Below, piece after piece: positions 1-6,893 of a DNA stretch of 7,077 bases. The DNA is taken from the NCBI GenBank assembly GCA_030045935.1, contig JASIEN010000491.1:1-7077 (forward strand). The letters are read 5' to 3'. The translations under genes were made by a program, and so were the position numbers. Numbering within the stretch: position 1 is the stretch's first letter; every line of letters begins with the position of its first letter. The notes under the pieces are model-generated. The model had not been told where the DNA came from. It made no database searches and saw nothing but the letters and a program-made list of their open reading frames with translations. The stretch is from Candidatus Sulfotelmatobacter sp. (lineage in GTDB: Bacteria > Acidobacteriota > Terriglobia > Terriglobales > Acidobacteriaceae).

Positions 1-1377
1 CTAGTCATCGTCCGGGGGCTGGGGTGGACGGGTGTCGTGAATAAAAAAGTCGGCGCCAAGCGGGGCATTGATGGTTTGAAACGGCAGCGGCTGCTGTGAG
101 TAATCGAAACAATCAGATAAATCGTCGGCCGGCGCGTCGGCATACCCTAGCGAAGGCAGGCCGAATGTGACCTCGACAAATTTCAAAATGCTCCCGAAAT
201 CGTGCTGCACGTGAGAAATATAGCCACGTCTGGCATAAGGCGAGACCACAATCAGCGGGACGCGAAATCCGTACTCGTAGGAATTGCGCGCTTTCGGCGG
301 AGGAACGTGGTCGTACCACCCTCCCCAATCGTCCCAGGTGATGAAGATCACCGTGTTCCGCCAGTATTGACTGTGCCCAATGGCATTTACTACAGCCGCT
401 ACCCACGATGGCCCCTCACTAATCCCCGGAGGATGGTCGGAGGCAGTTCCCGTTGGAATAACCCAGCTCACGTTGGAGAGGCTTCCATTCGATATGTCAG
501 TGAGCACTGGGGCAGGATTCTGAGGTGTCGAAAGCACTACATTGTTCGTCCAGTCGGGACCGAGGCACGCGGTAGCGTTCGGAGGTTCCGCATTGGGGCG
601 GCACATATGCTCAATGGCATTTGGTGCGGTCCAGTCTGAATCCCCGAGGGGGACATAGTAGCGCCAGCTTAGTCCCTTCTGGTTGAGCAAATCGGGCAGA
701 GTCGCATGCTCGAAGCAGGGATATTGGCTGCTCGACTCCTGCCCGTCGGGATCAATCAGCAGCACGCTCGTATTTGGGGGCGCTGTACAACCTGAGGCGT
801 CGCCACTGGTGCTGGGATTTTCTGCGACAAAAAGTTTGCTGTTCGGCGACGGAGCCGAAGTACCCGAAAGGATGAATTGATGTGCGGGGAAGCTCGGACC
901 CTGATTCGTCTGGAACATGCGATCGGCAAACGTATATTGCTCAGCCAACTGAAAATAGGGTTTCACGTCGGCCGGATCGACATAGGCAAATTGCGGATTC
1001 GGCGGCGGGCAATTGGTTGCGTTGGCAATACAGAGCACGGGAATGAGATCGGCGCCGTCCATAGCACACTCGCCCGTGGGTTTTCGATCGCACATCTGGA
1101 CGAAGTTGCTATGGGCATGACCAGGATCGTACTGCTCGTTCAGCGGCAGGAGAGGAATCCTCTGGCTCTTCGAATTGATCCCGCTGCTGGCAATATCGGC
1201 CCCCGCCGCGATCAGCACTGGGTCGTGAAACAGGTTATCGGGTGTGCGGTTCTCCTGAAAGATGATCACTACATGTTGGATGGGTGGGTCTGCTGCAGTG
1301 CCGCATCCGTTCTGAAGGAGAAAGGCGCCAATAACAAGTAGCAGCATAAAGCTGGATAGCAATACCGTGCGATTCAA
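1..1377 (-). CDS. Exported phosphoesterase (PF04185, acid phosphatase / phospholipase C type)
   Basis: This 458-residue protein is a hydrolase of phosphate mono- or diesters that acts outside the cytoplasm. The family signatures are in order: the ENR-[ST]-x-D motif at residues 42-47 (E42 and N43 are the expected metal ligand and nucleophile region), DPGHAH at 84-89, a GPSFPAHQFILSGTS block at 160-174, SDHPP at 313-317, WDDWGGWYDHVPPP at 348-361, and FRVPLIVVSPYARRG at 371-385. Residues 1-24 form a hydrophobic signal segment. C25 could be lipidated, but the preceding LQNG is a poor lipobox, so simple secretion is equally possible. Eight further cysteines lie between residues 96 and 271, and one at 423, which suits a disulfide-bonded exported protein. 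The start is a TTG with AAAGGCAGG ending 8 bases upstream; no better in-frame start lies upstream. The gene is complete, with its TAG at bases 1-3. Phospholipase C and acid phosphatase cannot be told apart from motifs alone. Family assignment is firm; substrate is unknown. Confidence 0.93.
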   Translation of the reverse strand: MNRTVLLSSFMLLLVIGAFLLQNGCGTAADPPIQHVVIIFQENRTPDNLFHDPVLIAAGADIASSGINSKSQRIPLLPLNEQYDPGHAHSNFVQMCDRKPTGECAMDGADLIPVLCIANATNCPPPNPQFAYVDPADVKPYFQLAEQYTFADRMFQTNQGPSFPAHQFILSGTSAPSPNSKLFVAENPSTSGDASGCTAPPNTSVLLIDPDGQESSSQYPCFEHATLPDLLNQKGLSWRYYVPLGDSDWTAPNAIEHMCRPNAEPPNATACLGPDWTNNVVLSTPQNPAPVLTDISNGSLSNVSWVIPTGTASDHPPGISEGPSWVAAVVNAIGHSQYWRNTVIFITWDDWGGWYDHVPPPKARNSYEYGFRVPLIVVSPYARRGYISHVQHDFGSILKFVEVTFGLPSLGYADAPADDLSDCFDYSQQPLPFQTINAPLGADFFIHDTRPPQPPDDD

Positions 1378-1714
1378 ACAGCGTGCCTGCCTTTCGGCTG
1401 CGTTTAGTCAACTCCCGATCTTTGGGGAACTACATCCCGGTGAGTTCACGAAGATCCGTTTCCAAACCACAGGTCACGGTTTGCACTGATCGGGGTTGCA
1501 CAGCGAAATCAGGGTCACTGTACTCAGAGTGGAAGTAAAACCTGAAGGCACGAAGGTAGGGCTTGGCATAGCTGGGGGATGCATGCGGACCACATTGGGC
1601 GGAGGACCAGATTTGGTTTACCTGGATCGTCGGATGCCGTGAGTCGAAGCGCAAGAAGGGTTAAGCGGGAATTTAGCCGAATTTCTGCCAAACCGCAGCA
1701 AAACGCTGAAAGAG
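1378..1714. other. Intergenic region between cyclase-like gene and phosphoesterase gene
   Basis: This stretch of about 337 bases should carry the phosphoesterase promoter on the minus strand, but I see no convincing -35/-10 pair. A TTGACT lies about 45 bases before the TTG start without a matching -10. The minus strand holds a 74-codon open frame (1430-1654) that begins with TTG, has an in-frame TAA just upstream and no ribosome binding site. Its translation includes stretches such as YSDPDFAVQPRS that do not look random but match no family I know. It could be a decayed gene remnant or chance. No clear terminator follows the cyclase-like gene; the best hairpin is only CAGC-GTTTT-GCTG. Confidence 0.5.
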
Positions 1715-3961
1715 CTACGCCTTCGCGCCTTTCTTCTTCTCCAGCGCGGCGTAAATCGCGGGATCGGTGCAGACTTCGTAGTAGGTTCGCTCGGTCCATC
1801 CCTGGACTGAGAAATCTTCGGTGTTGATTCGTGGCACGCGGCTGACGCGCACGACAATTTTGTGGAAGATGTCGCGGTCGACCGGGACCGTGCCACTGAA
1901 CAGCCGGTACTCGCCCTTTTCAGACGAGGCCAGCGAAGCCGGCAATTTCACGTTGAGTGGGGTAAGTGAAATCTCCTGCTCCAGCTTCTGGAAGGCCGCT
2001 TCGTTCATGCGGATTCCGCCGAGGTTGAAGCTGACAATGGAATCTTCCGGATTTGCGCCTTTGTCTCCCGACTCGAAGACATAAACGTGAAACGGCCCAG
2101 CCTGCGACTCCATGATTTTGCGGGCGCGCTTGTTACAGGAAGAAAGGCGGTCGCTTTCGTTGAGCGCCTCCGAGATCATGATCTGCCGCTCGCCATCGAG
2201 CAGATAAAGCGGCGCGGTTTCCTGCAGAGTGATGCCGATGCCCAGTTCCAGCCCGGGCATTTTCGATCGCTGCATGAGCTGGTTGTAGCCGCGGACAATT
2301 TCGATGATCTCGCGCGCCAGCACGCAGGCGTGGCTGACGGCCAACTCGGGTTCGCCGGCGCGCTCAAGGATCGCCAGAATGATGGCATCGCCTTCCAGAA
2401 AAACTTTTTGCGCTGCGTATTTGGAGAGCAGCTTGTTCACGGGATCGTAAAAGTTCAAGCTGAAATACGAAGCCGGGTTCATGCCCTTGTCCATCAGAGT
2501 GCGCGTCAGCCGCGTAGAGTCGCGCACGTCAGCTTTCAACACAACGTGCCGCAGAACGCGCTCCTCTTCCGGTTGCTGTTGCTGTTCTGCAGGGAGAAGA
2601 AATTCGTAGAGCGTGCCATTCATGCGCGACAGCTCGCGCACTTTATCGCTCTGGGCGAGGTTTACGGAATCAAGAGTGGCGTTCAGTGTTTCCAGCCGCC
2701 GCAGGTCGCGATGATATTGAGAAAAGTCCAGCAGGAAGCGGGCCGCCAGCTTGGAGCGTTCCGCGCCACGGCAACTTGCCACCTTGCCGACTGCAGCATA
2801 CAAGTTGCTGGGGGAAAGCTTGCCGTGTTCCTGGATCATGCGTTCGACGCGATCGCATTCCGCACGCGAGATCAGCGCGTTCTTAAGCTGCTGCGGATTA
2901 ATTCTCGGGGCATATTCGCTGAGCAGCGGCACCGCGTGATAGGCAGCAATCACGTACTCAATGACTTCGTTGTCTTCGAGCACGCGCACCCATTTTGCCA
3001 GCCGCTCCTGTTGGGCAAGACCTTCGGGGGTGGAATCGTCCGGCGTTCCTGTTCCCACCAGAGCGCGCGCATTTTCCGGAGCGCACAGCCACGCGTCGAT
3101 GGTTTCAGTCGAGGTGTCTTCTCCATAAAGTGAACGAATAAACCCCCAGACGACATCCTGCAAGCGGGGATAGCGGTCCTGGTCACGATCCCAGTGGCCG
3201 AGCATGACGTAATGTTCCGCACAGAGATAATCATCCCGGCCGTCGTCAGAAAAAACCAGCCGGTTCACGAACAAACCGTAACTTCCGAGAGCGGCGCCGC
3301 TTTCCCGACCGTCAGCATCTCCAAATAAGGAGCGGCGCGTGCGGGCAAGGGTTTCTTTCTCGATCTCGCGAATGGTTTCGAACAAGTCCTGGCCGGTTTT
3401 GCGCAGGATGATCTTCTTGCGCACCTGAAACGTAGCCATACGCTCGCGGTATTCAATGCTTTTTTCCTGTCGCACACCGTCGTAGTTCTTCAGCAGCAAG
3501 CGGCCGCGCTCAACCAAATGCCCAAACTGCTGGCTCATTTCGAAGCGCAGAAACTTCGTGACCGCGAGCCGTGCCAGAAGATCGACGGATATGTTTTCTT
3601 CTTTCTTGGCGCGATTCAGCGCCGCCAGATGGAGTTCGGCAAGCGCGGATTTGAAGTCACCTTTTTCGGCGGGCGGACGGGTTGTTTGCGCCACGGCATT
3701 CCGCATCCATGATGGTCCCTCGGCCCGTGCGGGAGCCTCGGCGGCGAGCAATCCTTCCAGCTCGCCGTGACGCGCAATCAGCCGCGTAATATGGGCGCGA
3801 GCAGTTTCGATGAATCTGGCACTAATGGCCACGTCGTAGCGGAGATTGTCGACACCAACTGCGAGTCGGTCGAGAGCTATCGAGGGCGCAGCCGAAATTA
3901 ATTGCGGCAGCGGCGCTTGCTGGGCTGTTGATCCCAGGCGAAAAAGAGGCAGTCGGGGCAT
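1715..3961 (-). CDS. Large soluble protein with class III adenylate/guanylate cyclase-like domain
   Basis: This 748-residue protein has no signal peptide or membrane segment and is probably cytoplasmic. Roughly residues 468-625 resemble a class III nucleotidyl cyclase catalytic domain: VVLKADVRDSTRLT at 474-487 gives the first metal Asp (D478), KVFLEGDAIILAI at 519-531 gives a purine-site Lys (K519) and the second metal Asp (D525), LGIGIT at 573-578 is the central strand, and ALNESDRLSS at 599-608 supplies the Asn and Arg (N601, R605) expected at the transition-state site. The Asp that usually partners the Lys in adenine selection is not visible; the aligned segment reads RQIMIS. The usual Gly after the first Asp is also replaced (VRDST). 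Residues 1-450 are largely helical and charged, and I recognise no domain there; a Q-rich linker sits at about 459-463. About 110 residues follow the cyclase domain. I chose ATG at 3961; an in-frame GTG at 3997 would add 12 residues but has no ribosome binding site. It could be an active cyclase or a nucleotide-binding regulator. Confidence 0.78.
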   Translation of the reverse strand: MPRLPLFRLGSTAQQAPLPQLISAAPSIALDRLAVGVDNLRYDVAISARFIETARAHITRLIARHGELEGLLAAEAPARAEGPSWMRNAVAQTTRPPAEKGDFKSALAELHLAALNRAKKEENISVDLLARLAVTKFLRFEMSQQFGHLVERGRLLLKNYDGVRQEKSIEYRERMATFQVRKKIILRKTGQDLFETIREIEKETLARTRRSLFGDADGRESGAALGSYGLFVNRLVFSDDGRDDYLCAEHYVMLGHWDRDQDRYPRLQDVVWGFIRSLYGEDTSTETIDAWLCAPENARALVGTGTPDDSTPEGLAQQERLAKWVRVLEDNEVIEYVIAAYHAVPLLSEYAPRINPQQLKNALISRAECDRVERMIQEHGKLSPSNLYAAVGKVASCRGAERSKLAARFLLDFSQYHRDLRRLETLNATLDSVNLAQSDKVRELSRMNGTLYEFLLPAEQQQQPEEERVLRHVVLKADVRDSTRLTRTLMDKGMNPASYFSLNFYDPVNKLLSKYAAQKVFLEGDAIILAILERAGEPELAVSHACVLAREIIEIVRGYNQLMQRSKMPGLELGIGITLQETAPLYLLDGERQIMISEALNESDRLSSCNKRARKIMESQAGPFHVYVFESGDKGANPEDSIVSFNLGGIRMNEAAFQKLEQEISLTPLNVKLPASLASSEKGEYRLFSGTVPVDRDIFHKIVVRVSRVPRINTEDFSVQGWTERTYYEVCTDPAIYAALEKKKGAKA

Positions 3962-4063
3962 TTTCGATAGATTGAGCCTGCAAACTACTGAACACACGCG
4001 TACAGGTCGAGGCTAGCATGCTGTGAAGAGGTCTCTAAAGTTACCTCGGTTACGGTTTGAAAT

Positions 4064-4080
4064 TCCCGCAGACTGCGGGA
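4064..4080 (-). terminator. Putative intrinsic terminator after the redoxin gene
   Basis: A perfect 7-bp inverted repeat, TCCCGCA-GAC-TGCGGGA, begins 15 bases beyond the stop codon of the redoxin gene in its direction of transcription. On the minus strand it is followed by ATTTCAAA, an imperfect T tract, so termination would be partial or factor-assisted. Its position suggests that the redoxin gene ends the mutY transcript and that the cyclase-like gene is transcribed separately. Confidence 0.5.
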
Positions 4081-4095
4081 TCAGTTCTTCGAGCT

Positions 4096-4593
4096 TCAAC
4101 CGGCGCGAAAATCGCGCACGTCTTCCTGGGGCTTGAATAGGGGGGCAACCGGCACGTTTCGCGCCTCGGCCATCTTGCGGGCGATCTCTTCAAAATCCTT
4201 CTTGACCCAACCAACACTGGAGATTTCAATCTCGCCATCCTGAGCGATCCAGAAAATGCTCGGGACATTAGTCAGACCGTATGCGTTTGAGACAGGATAA
4301 GTTTCCCGATCGTCGAGCAGAACGGGGAAGGTGACGCCGAATTCCTTGTTGAACGCAGCGGTTTCGCGCGGGTCGTTCTGCGAAACCCCAATGATTTGCA
4401 CGCGCTCGTGGCCATATGCGCGCTCGAGGCGCTCCAGGAACGGAAAAGCATATTGACAGACCGGGCAGGAGACCTTGAAAAATGCCAGCACGACCGGCCC
4501 GCGTGCCAACTCGTCACGTAAAACGAAGCGCCGGCCATCCATCCCTTTCAACTCAAATTCGGGCGCTTTTGTGCCCGCCGCCAGTGCCGCCAT
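4096..4593 (-). CDS. Thioredoxin-fold redoxin (AhpC/TSA or TlpA-like) with CPVC motif
   Basis: This 165-residue protein is a thiol-disulfide oxidoreductase or peroxiredoxin of the thioredoxin fold. Residues 6-15 (AGTKAPEFEL) are the typical entry strand of redoxin/AhpC-TSA proteins, followed by GPVVLAFFKVSCPVCQYAFP with a CxxC pair at C43 and C46, the IIGVSQNDP strand at 67-75, FPVLLDD at 89-95, and NVPSIFWI, whose P111 is the expected cis-proline near the active site. No signal peptide is present, so it likely works in the cytoplasm, unlike classical exported TlpA/ResA proteins. I chose ATG at 4593 because GGAGG lies 7 bases upstream; the longer frame from ATG at 4641 adds an arginine-rich 16 residues without comparable support. 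It lies 78 bases after mutY on the same strand, possibly in one transcript. CxxC chemistry suggests reductase or atypical peroxidase activity; the substrate is not determinable. Confidence 0.87.
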   Translation of the reverse strand: MAALAAGTKAPEFELKGMDGRRFVLRDELARGPVVLAFFKVSCPVCQYAFPFLERLERAYGHERVQIIGVSQNDPRETAAFNKEFGVTFPVLLDDRETYPVSNAYGLTNVPSIFWIAQDGEIEISSVGWVKKDFEEIARKMAEARNVPVAPLFKPQEDVRDFRAG

Positions 4594-4600
4594 TGCTTTT

Positions 4601-4605
4601 CCTCC
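4601..4605 (-). promoter_or_regulatory. Ribosome binding site deciding the redoxin start
   Basis: GGAGG on the minus strand lies 7 bases before ATG at 4593. It is the strongest Shine-Dalgarno sequence in the window and is the reason for placing the start there and not at ATG 4641. Confidence 0.75.
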
Positions 4606-4671
4606 GGTTCTTGGTCGCAGAAGGTTTCTCAGCCAGCGCATACGCCCCCCGGCGAGCTGACTGTATCTATT

Positions 4672-5718
4672 TTAGACGATGAGGTGCGGAAATCGGGCGG
4701 CGTCATCTTCGGGCGACCCCCACAGAATCGACGCGTGTATCAGGATTTTTCTTGCCAACCCCGTAAGCGCCATCCGCCTAGCCTGGCTGCCGGTGATCCA
4801 TTTTCCATCGGCGCCGGCAGGCAACCCTTTGCGATAGACCATGACCGAGTAATCAGTGGTCGTAATTGAGTGTTTGAGGGTGAACACCGGCTCGCCTGCT
4901 TCGCGAACGATCGCTTGCGGCAGCTCCCACATGCCAGCCATTAAACATGCATTGCGCGGCCGTTGCACGACAAAGACTTCCTGGCCCTTGTGATTCCTGC
5001 GGCAGATGAGAGCATAATGAATGTCTCGTTTTTGTTGACGTGCAGGGACGGAGGTTGCGGGCAATTCTCCCCGAGCTGCGCAGAGATTCACAACCGCGCA
5101 AGTCAGACATGCCGGTGCGCGTGGTGCGCAAACTACAGCACCCAATTCCATCATCGCCTGATTGAAATCGCCGGGGCGATTGGGATCAAGCAAGGCGCCA
5201 GCTGCCTGCCAGATTCTTTCTTTGGCTAGGCGGTTTCCAAGAACTCGCTGCAACACGCGTTCGACATTACCGTCGACAACAGCAACGGGCTCGCCGAAGG
5301 CGATGCTGGCGATGGCAGCGGCGGTATAGCGGCCAATGCCGGGAAGATCGAGCCATTCTGCTGCCGTGGTGGGAAATTTCCCGTCACGCCTGCGGGCAAT
5401 GAGCTTGGCAGCCGCATGTAACATGCGCGCGCGCCGGTAGTAGCCCAGGCCACTCCAGCCAGCGAGCACGCTGGATTCGCGCGCGGCGGCAAGTTTTTGT
5501 ACGGTGGGAAAACGCCGCAGGAATTCGTGATAGTGCTCGATCACGGCTGCGACACGCGTTTGTTGCAGCATGATCTCGGAAATCCAGATGCGGTATGGAT
5601 CACGGCTCCTGCGCCAGGGCAAGTCGCGAGCGTGGGTGTTATACCAGAAGAGAAGTTGGGAGCGGAATGAAGATGCGATCAAATCGAACTGCGGGACACT
5701 TGTTTCTGGCGACTTCAT
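4672..5718 (-). CDS. mutY: A/G-specific adenine DNA glycosylase MutY
   Basis: MutY removes adenine mispaired with 8-oxoguanine (or guanine) in the base excision repair pathway that prevents G:C to T:A mutations. The 348-residue protein has the whole family layout. The catalytic Glu is E48 in SEIMLQQTRV, the helix-hairpin-helix is LPGIGRYTAAAI at 125-136, and the catalytic Asp is D149 in VVDGNVERVL. The iron-sulfur cysteines C197, C204, C207 and C213 have the exact C-x6-C-x2-C-x5-C spacing. A C-terminal Nudix-like 8-oxoG recognition domain runs from about 227, with GMWELPQ at 262-268. The usual FSH-type triplet of that domain aligns with ITT at 285-287. I chose ATG at 5718, with a weak GGA 7 bases upstream; an in-frame TTG at 5730 would add four residues. 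The gene is divergent from the small protein gene at 5853 and may lead a two-gene transcript with the redoxin gene. Confidence 0.96.
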   Translation of the reverse strand: MKSPETSVPQFDLIASSFRSQLLFWYNTHARDLPWRRSRDPYRIWISEIMLQQTRVAAVIEHYHEFLRRFPTVQKLAAARESSVLAGWSGLGYYRRARMLHAAAKLIARRRDGKFPTTAAEWLDLPGIGRYTAAAIASIAFGEPVAVVDGNVERVLQRVLGNRLAKERIWQAAGALLDPNRPGDFNQAMMELGAVVCAPRAPACLTCAVVNLCAARGELPATSVPARQQKRDIHYALICRRNHKGQEVFVVQRPRNACLMAGMWELPQAIVREAGEPVFTLKHSITTTDYSVMVYRKGLPAGADGKWITGSQARRMALTGLARKILIHASILWGSPEDDAARFPHLIV

Positions 5719-5761
5719 TGCGATTTCCAAATTATGCCAAACGCCGCAACCCCCTTAACAA

Positions 5762-5790
5762 TTGACCTCGCGCCCAGACCACGAAATAAT
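5762..5790 (+). promoter_or_regulatory. Putative sigma-70-type promoter for the small protein-rlpA pair
   Basis: TTGACC (5762-5767) and AATAAT (5785-5790) are separated by 17 bases; TAATAT at 5787-5792 with a 19-base spacer is an alternative -10. Transcription would start near 5797-5800 and leave a leader of about 55 bases before ATG 5853. This lies in the 134-base divergent gap between mutY and the small gene. The mutY side shows only a weak CATAAT (minus strand, around 5732-5737) without a good -35. Confidence 0.42.
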
Positions 5791-5816
5791 ATCCCTGCCT
5801 GGCATCCGCAATCAGC

Positions 5817-5834
5817 GCGTGATTTCATTCACGC
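5817..5834 (+). promoter_or_regulatory. Hairpin in the leader of the small protein gene
   Basis: GCGTGA-TTTCAT-TCACGC is a perfect 6-bp inverted repeat with a 6-base loop. It ends 8 bases before the Shine-Dalgarno GAGGA (5843-5847), which itself lies 5 bases before ATG 5853. It could act as an RNA leader structure or as a DNA operator dyad. No regulator family is assignable, and a repeat this short can arise by chance. Confidence 0.3.
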
Positions 5835-5852
5835 CCAACAGCGAGGACCACC

Positions 5853-6080
5853 ATGACCGACTTCAACCGCAAGGTGGAAGAGGCCTCTGCGCGCGTCAGC
5901 AAGACCGTTGCCGAAGCCGCAGAGCGCCTGGAAAAAGAAATTCCCGAGTTCATCAACTATTTAAACGACGAAGTTGTACCTGCTGTACGCCAGCATTCCA
6001 CCAAGGCGTTGCGAATCGCCAGCGCAAGGTTAAGCGAATTCGCCGATTATATGGAGAAACACACTCCGCCGCGCAAGTGA
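5853..6080 (+). CDS. Small charged helical protein, unrecognised, coupled to rlpA
   Basis: This 75-residue protein matches no family I recognise. The start is well supported: ATG with GAGGA 5 bases upstream. It has no cysteine, signal peptide or membrane segment. Residues 2-30 have an amphipathic pattern of Val, Ala and Leu between charged residues (for example VAEAAERLEKEI at 19-30), and a second helical segment covers about 32-66, with a proline at 44. The protein ends in a basic, proline-containing tail. Two helices, possibly a coiled coil or helical hairpin, are likely. Its TGA overlaps the GTG start of rlpA by four bases, which suggests coupled translation and perhaps a shared role at the cell envelope; that role is inference from position only. 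The Shine-Dalgarno and the coding character of the protein make it a probable real gene and not a reading-frame accident. Confidence 0.75.
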   Translation: MTDFNRKVEEASARVSKTVAEAAERLEKEIPEFINYLNDEVVPAVRQHSTKALRIASARLSEFADYMEKHTPPRK

Positions 6081-6865
6081 GGCGGGCGCGCGCTCCTTTC
6101 GTCTTCCCCGTCGTGATCTTCTTTCTCCTGTTGTTTACGTTGCTGGTCAGCGCGTGTAGCCATCCCAAGCAGGCGCGGATCAACCCGCCTCCGGCACCAG
6201 AAGGCACTGCCACTGAATCCTCACAACCGGAAGACACGGCAAAGGGCGATGGCGAGAAGCGACCGGAGGACGCCCCAGGTGGTTTCTCCGAGCCCATTAT
6301 TCCCGCCAACTCGCTTCCGCTAGCCACGGAAACGGGACTAGCGAGCTGGTATGGTCCGCCATATCACAATCGTGTGGGATCGAACGGCGAGGTCTACAAC
6401 ATGCACGCCATGACGGCTGCGCATCGCACGCTGCCGCTGGGAACGGTTGTTCGGGTGACGAACTTGAAAACCGAGCACTCGGCCCTGGTTCGAATTACCG
6501 ATCGCGGCCCGTTTATTCCGGGGCGCGTTATCGATCTGTCGTTGGCTGCCGCGCGCAAACTCGACGTCTACTTGCCCGGCACGGCGGAAGTGAAGCTGGA
6601 GGTGATGCAGACTCCCGCGCCGCTGAATGCGGGAGGGAAGTGGGCGGTTCAGATCGGCGGATTTCGCCACGAACACGAAGCCTCGAAATTGGCCGATCAT
6701 ATTGAGCGCCGATATCGCACGGCGAAGGTGCTGCGCTTCCCCAGTCCCGCGGGAGACTGGTGGGTGCGGGTGAGAGTTCTCGACGACGACCGCGCACGCG
6801 CCACAGAACTGGCGGCAGAAACCGCCACGCCTGAAGGCGCGGTCTTCCTGGTGCGCTTAGACTGA
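6077..6865 (+). CDS. rlpA: RlpA-like lipoprotein: septal peptidoglycan protein with DPBB and SPOR domains
   Basis: This 262-residue protein belongs to the RlpA family, envelope lipoproteins that act on peptidoglycan at division sites; some members are lytic transglycosylases for glycan strands lacking peptide stems. An arginine-rich start (MRRARA) and a hydrophobic segment lead to the lipobox VSAC, with lipidation at C27. A Pro/Glu-rich linker (28-80) follows. The double-psi beta-barrel spans about 85-177, with GLASWYG (87-93), TAAH (113-116), VRVTNL (125-130), TDRGPF (141-146) and RVIDLS (150-155). E105, H116 and D142 have the spacing I recall for the catalytic residues of Pseudomonas RlpA. 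A SPOR domain covers about 187-262 (KWAVQIGGF at 188-196; WWVRVRVL at 228-235) and should bind denuded glycan. The start is GTG at 6077, inside the stop of the preceding gene (GTGA overlap) and without its own Shine-Dalgarno, so translation is probably coupled. The frame is open back to 5762, but that part overlaps the small gene and would bury the signal peptide. Confidence 0.9.
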   Translation: MRRARAPFVFPVVIFFLLLFTLLVSACSHPKQARINPPPAPEGTATESSQPEDTAKGDGEKRPEDAPGGFSEPIIPANSLPLATETGLASWYGPPYHNRVGSNGEVYNMHAMTAAHRTLPLGTVVRVTNLKTEHSALVRITDRGPFIPGRVIDLSLAAARKLDVYLPGTAEVKLEVMQTPAPLNAGGKWAVQIGGFRHEHEASKLADHIERRYRTAKVLRFPSPAGDWWVRVRVLDDDRARATELAAETATPEGAVFLVRLD

Positions 6866-6893
6866 TTCAACACGGGGCACGAAAACATCCGAG

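Noticed and set aside
877..1341. 154-codon plus-strand open frame opposite the phosphoesterase gene
   Set aside because: It is antisense to a well-supported gene with family motifs throughout and has no recognisable features of its own.
1694..1710. CAGC-GTTTT-GCTG hairpin after the cyclase-like gene (minus strand)
   Set aside because: A four-base-pair stem without a following T tract is too weak to call a terminator.
2087..3133. 348-codon open frame on the plus strand, opposite the cyclase-like gene
   Set aside because: It lies wholly antisense to a gene with recognisable domain motifs, its translation resembles no family, and such frames are common opposite GC-rich genes.
3962..3997. GTG start at 3997 for the cyclase-like gene
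   Set aside because: No Shine-Dalgarno precedes it. ATG at 3961 is preferred, although its own upstream AGG is 15 bases away, so the choice is moderate.
4028..4053. Short repeats in the gap before the cyclase-like gene (GAGGT/ACCTC inverted, GTTAC direct)
   Set aside because: The arms are only five bases long and lie near chance expectation; no regulator site is recognisable.
4594..4641. ATG start at 4641 for the redoxin gene
   Set aside because: The GGAGG 7 bases before ATG 4593 is far stronger, and redoxin proteins usually begin close to the AGTKAPEFEL segment.
5762..6076. Extension of the rlpA frame 105 codons upstream
   Set aside because: It would overlap the whole small gene and place the lipoprotein signal peptide in the interior of the protein. 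GTG at 6077 gives a proper basic n-region, hydrophobic segment and lipobox.
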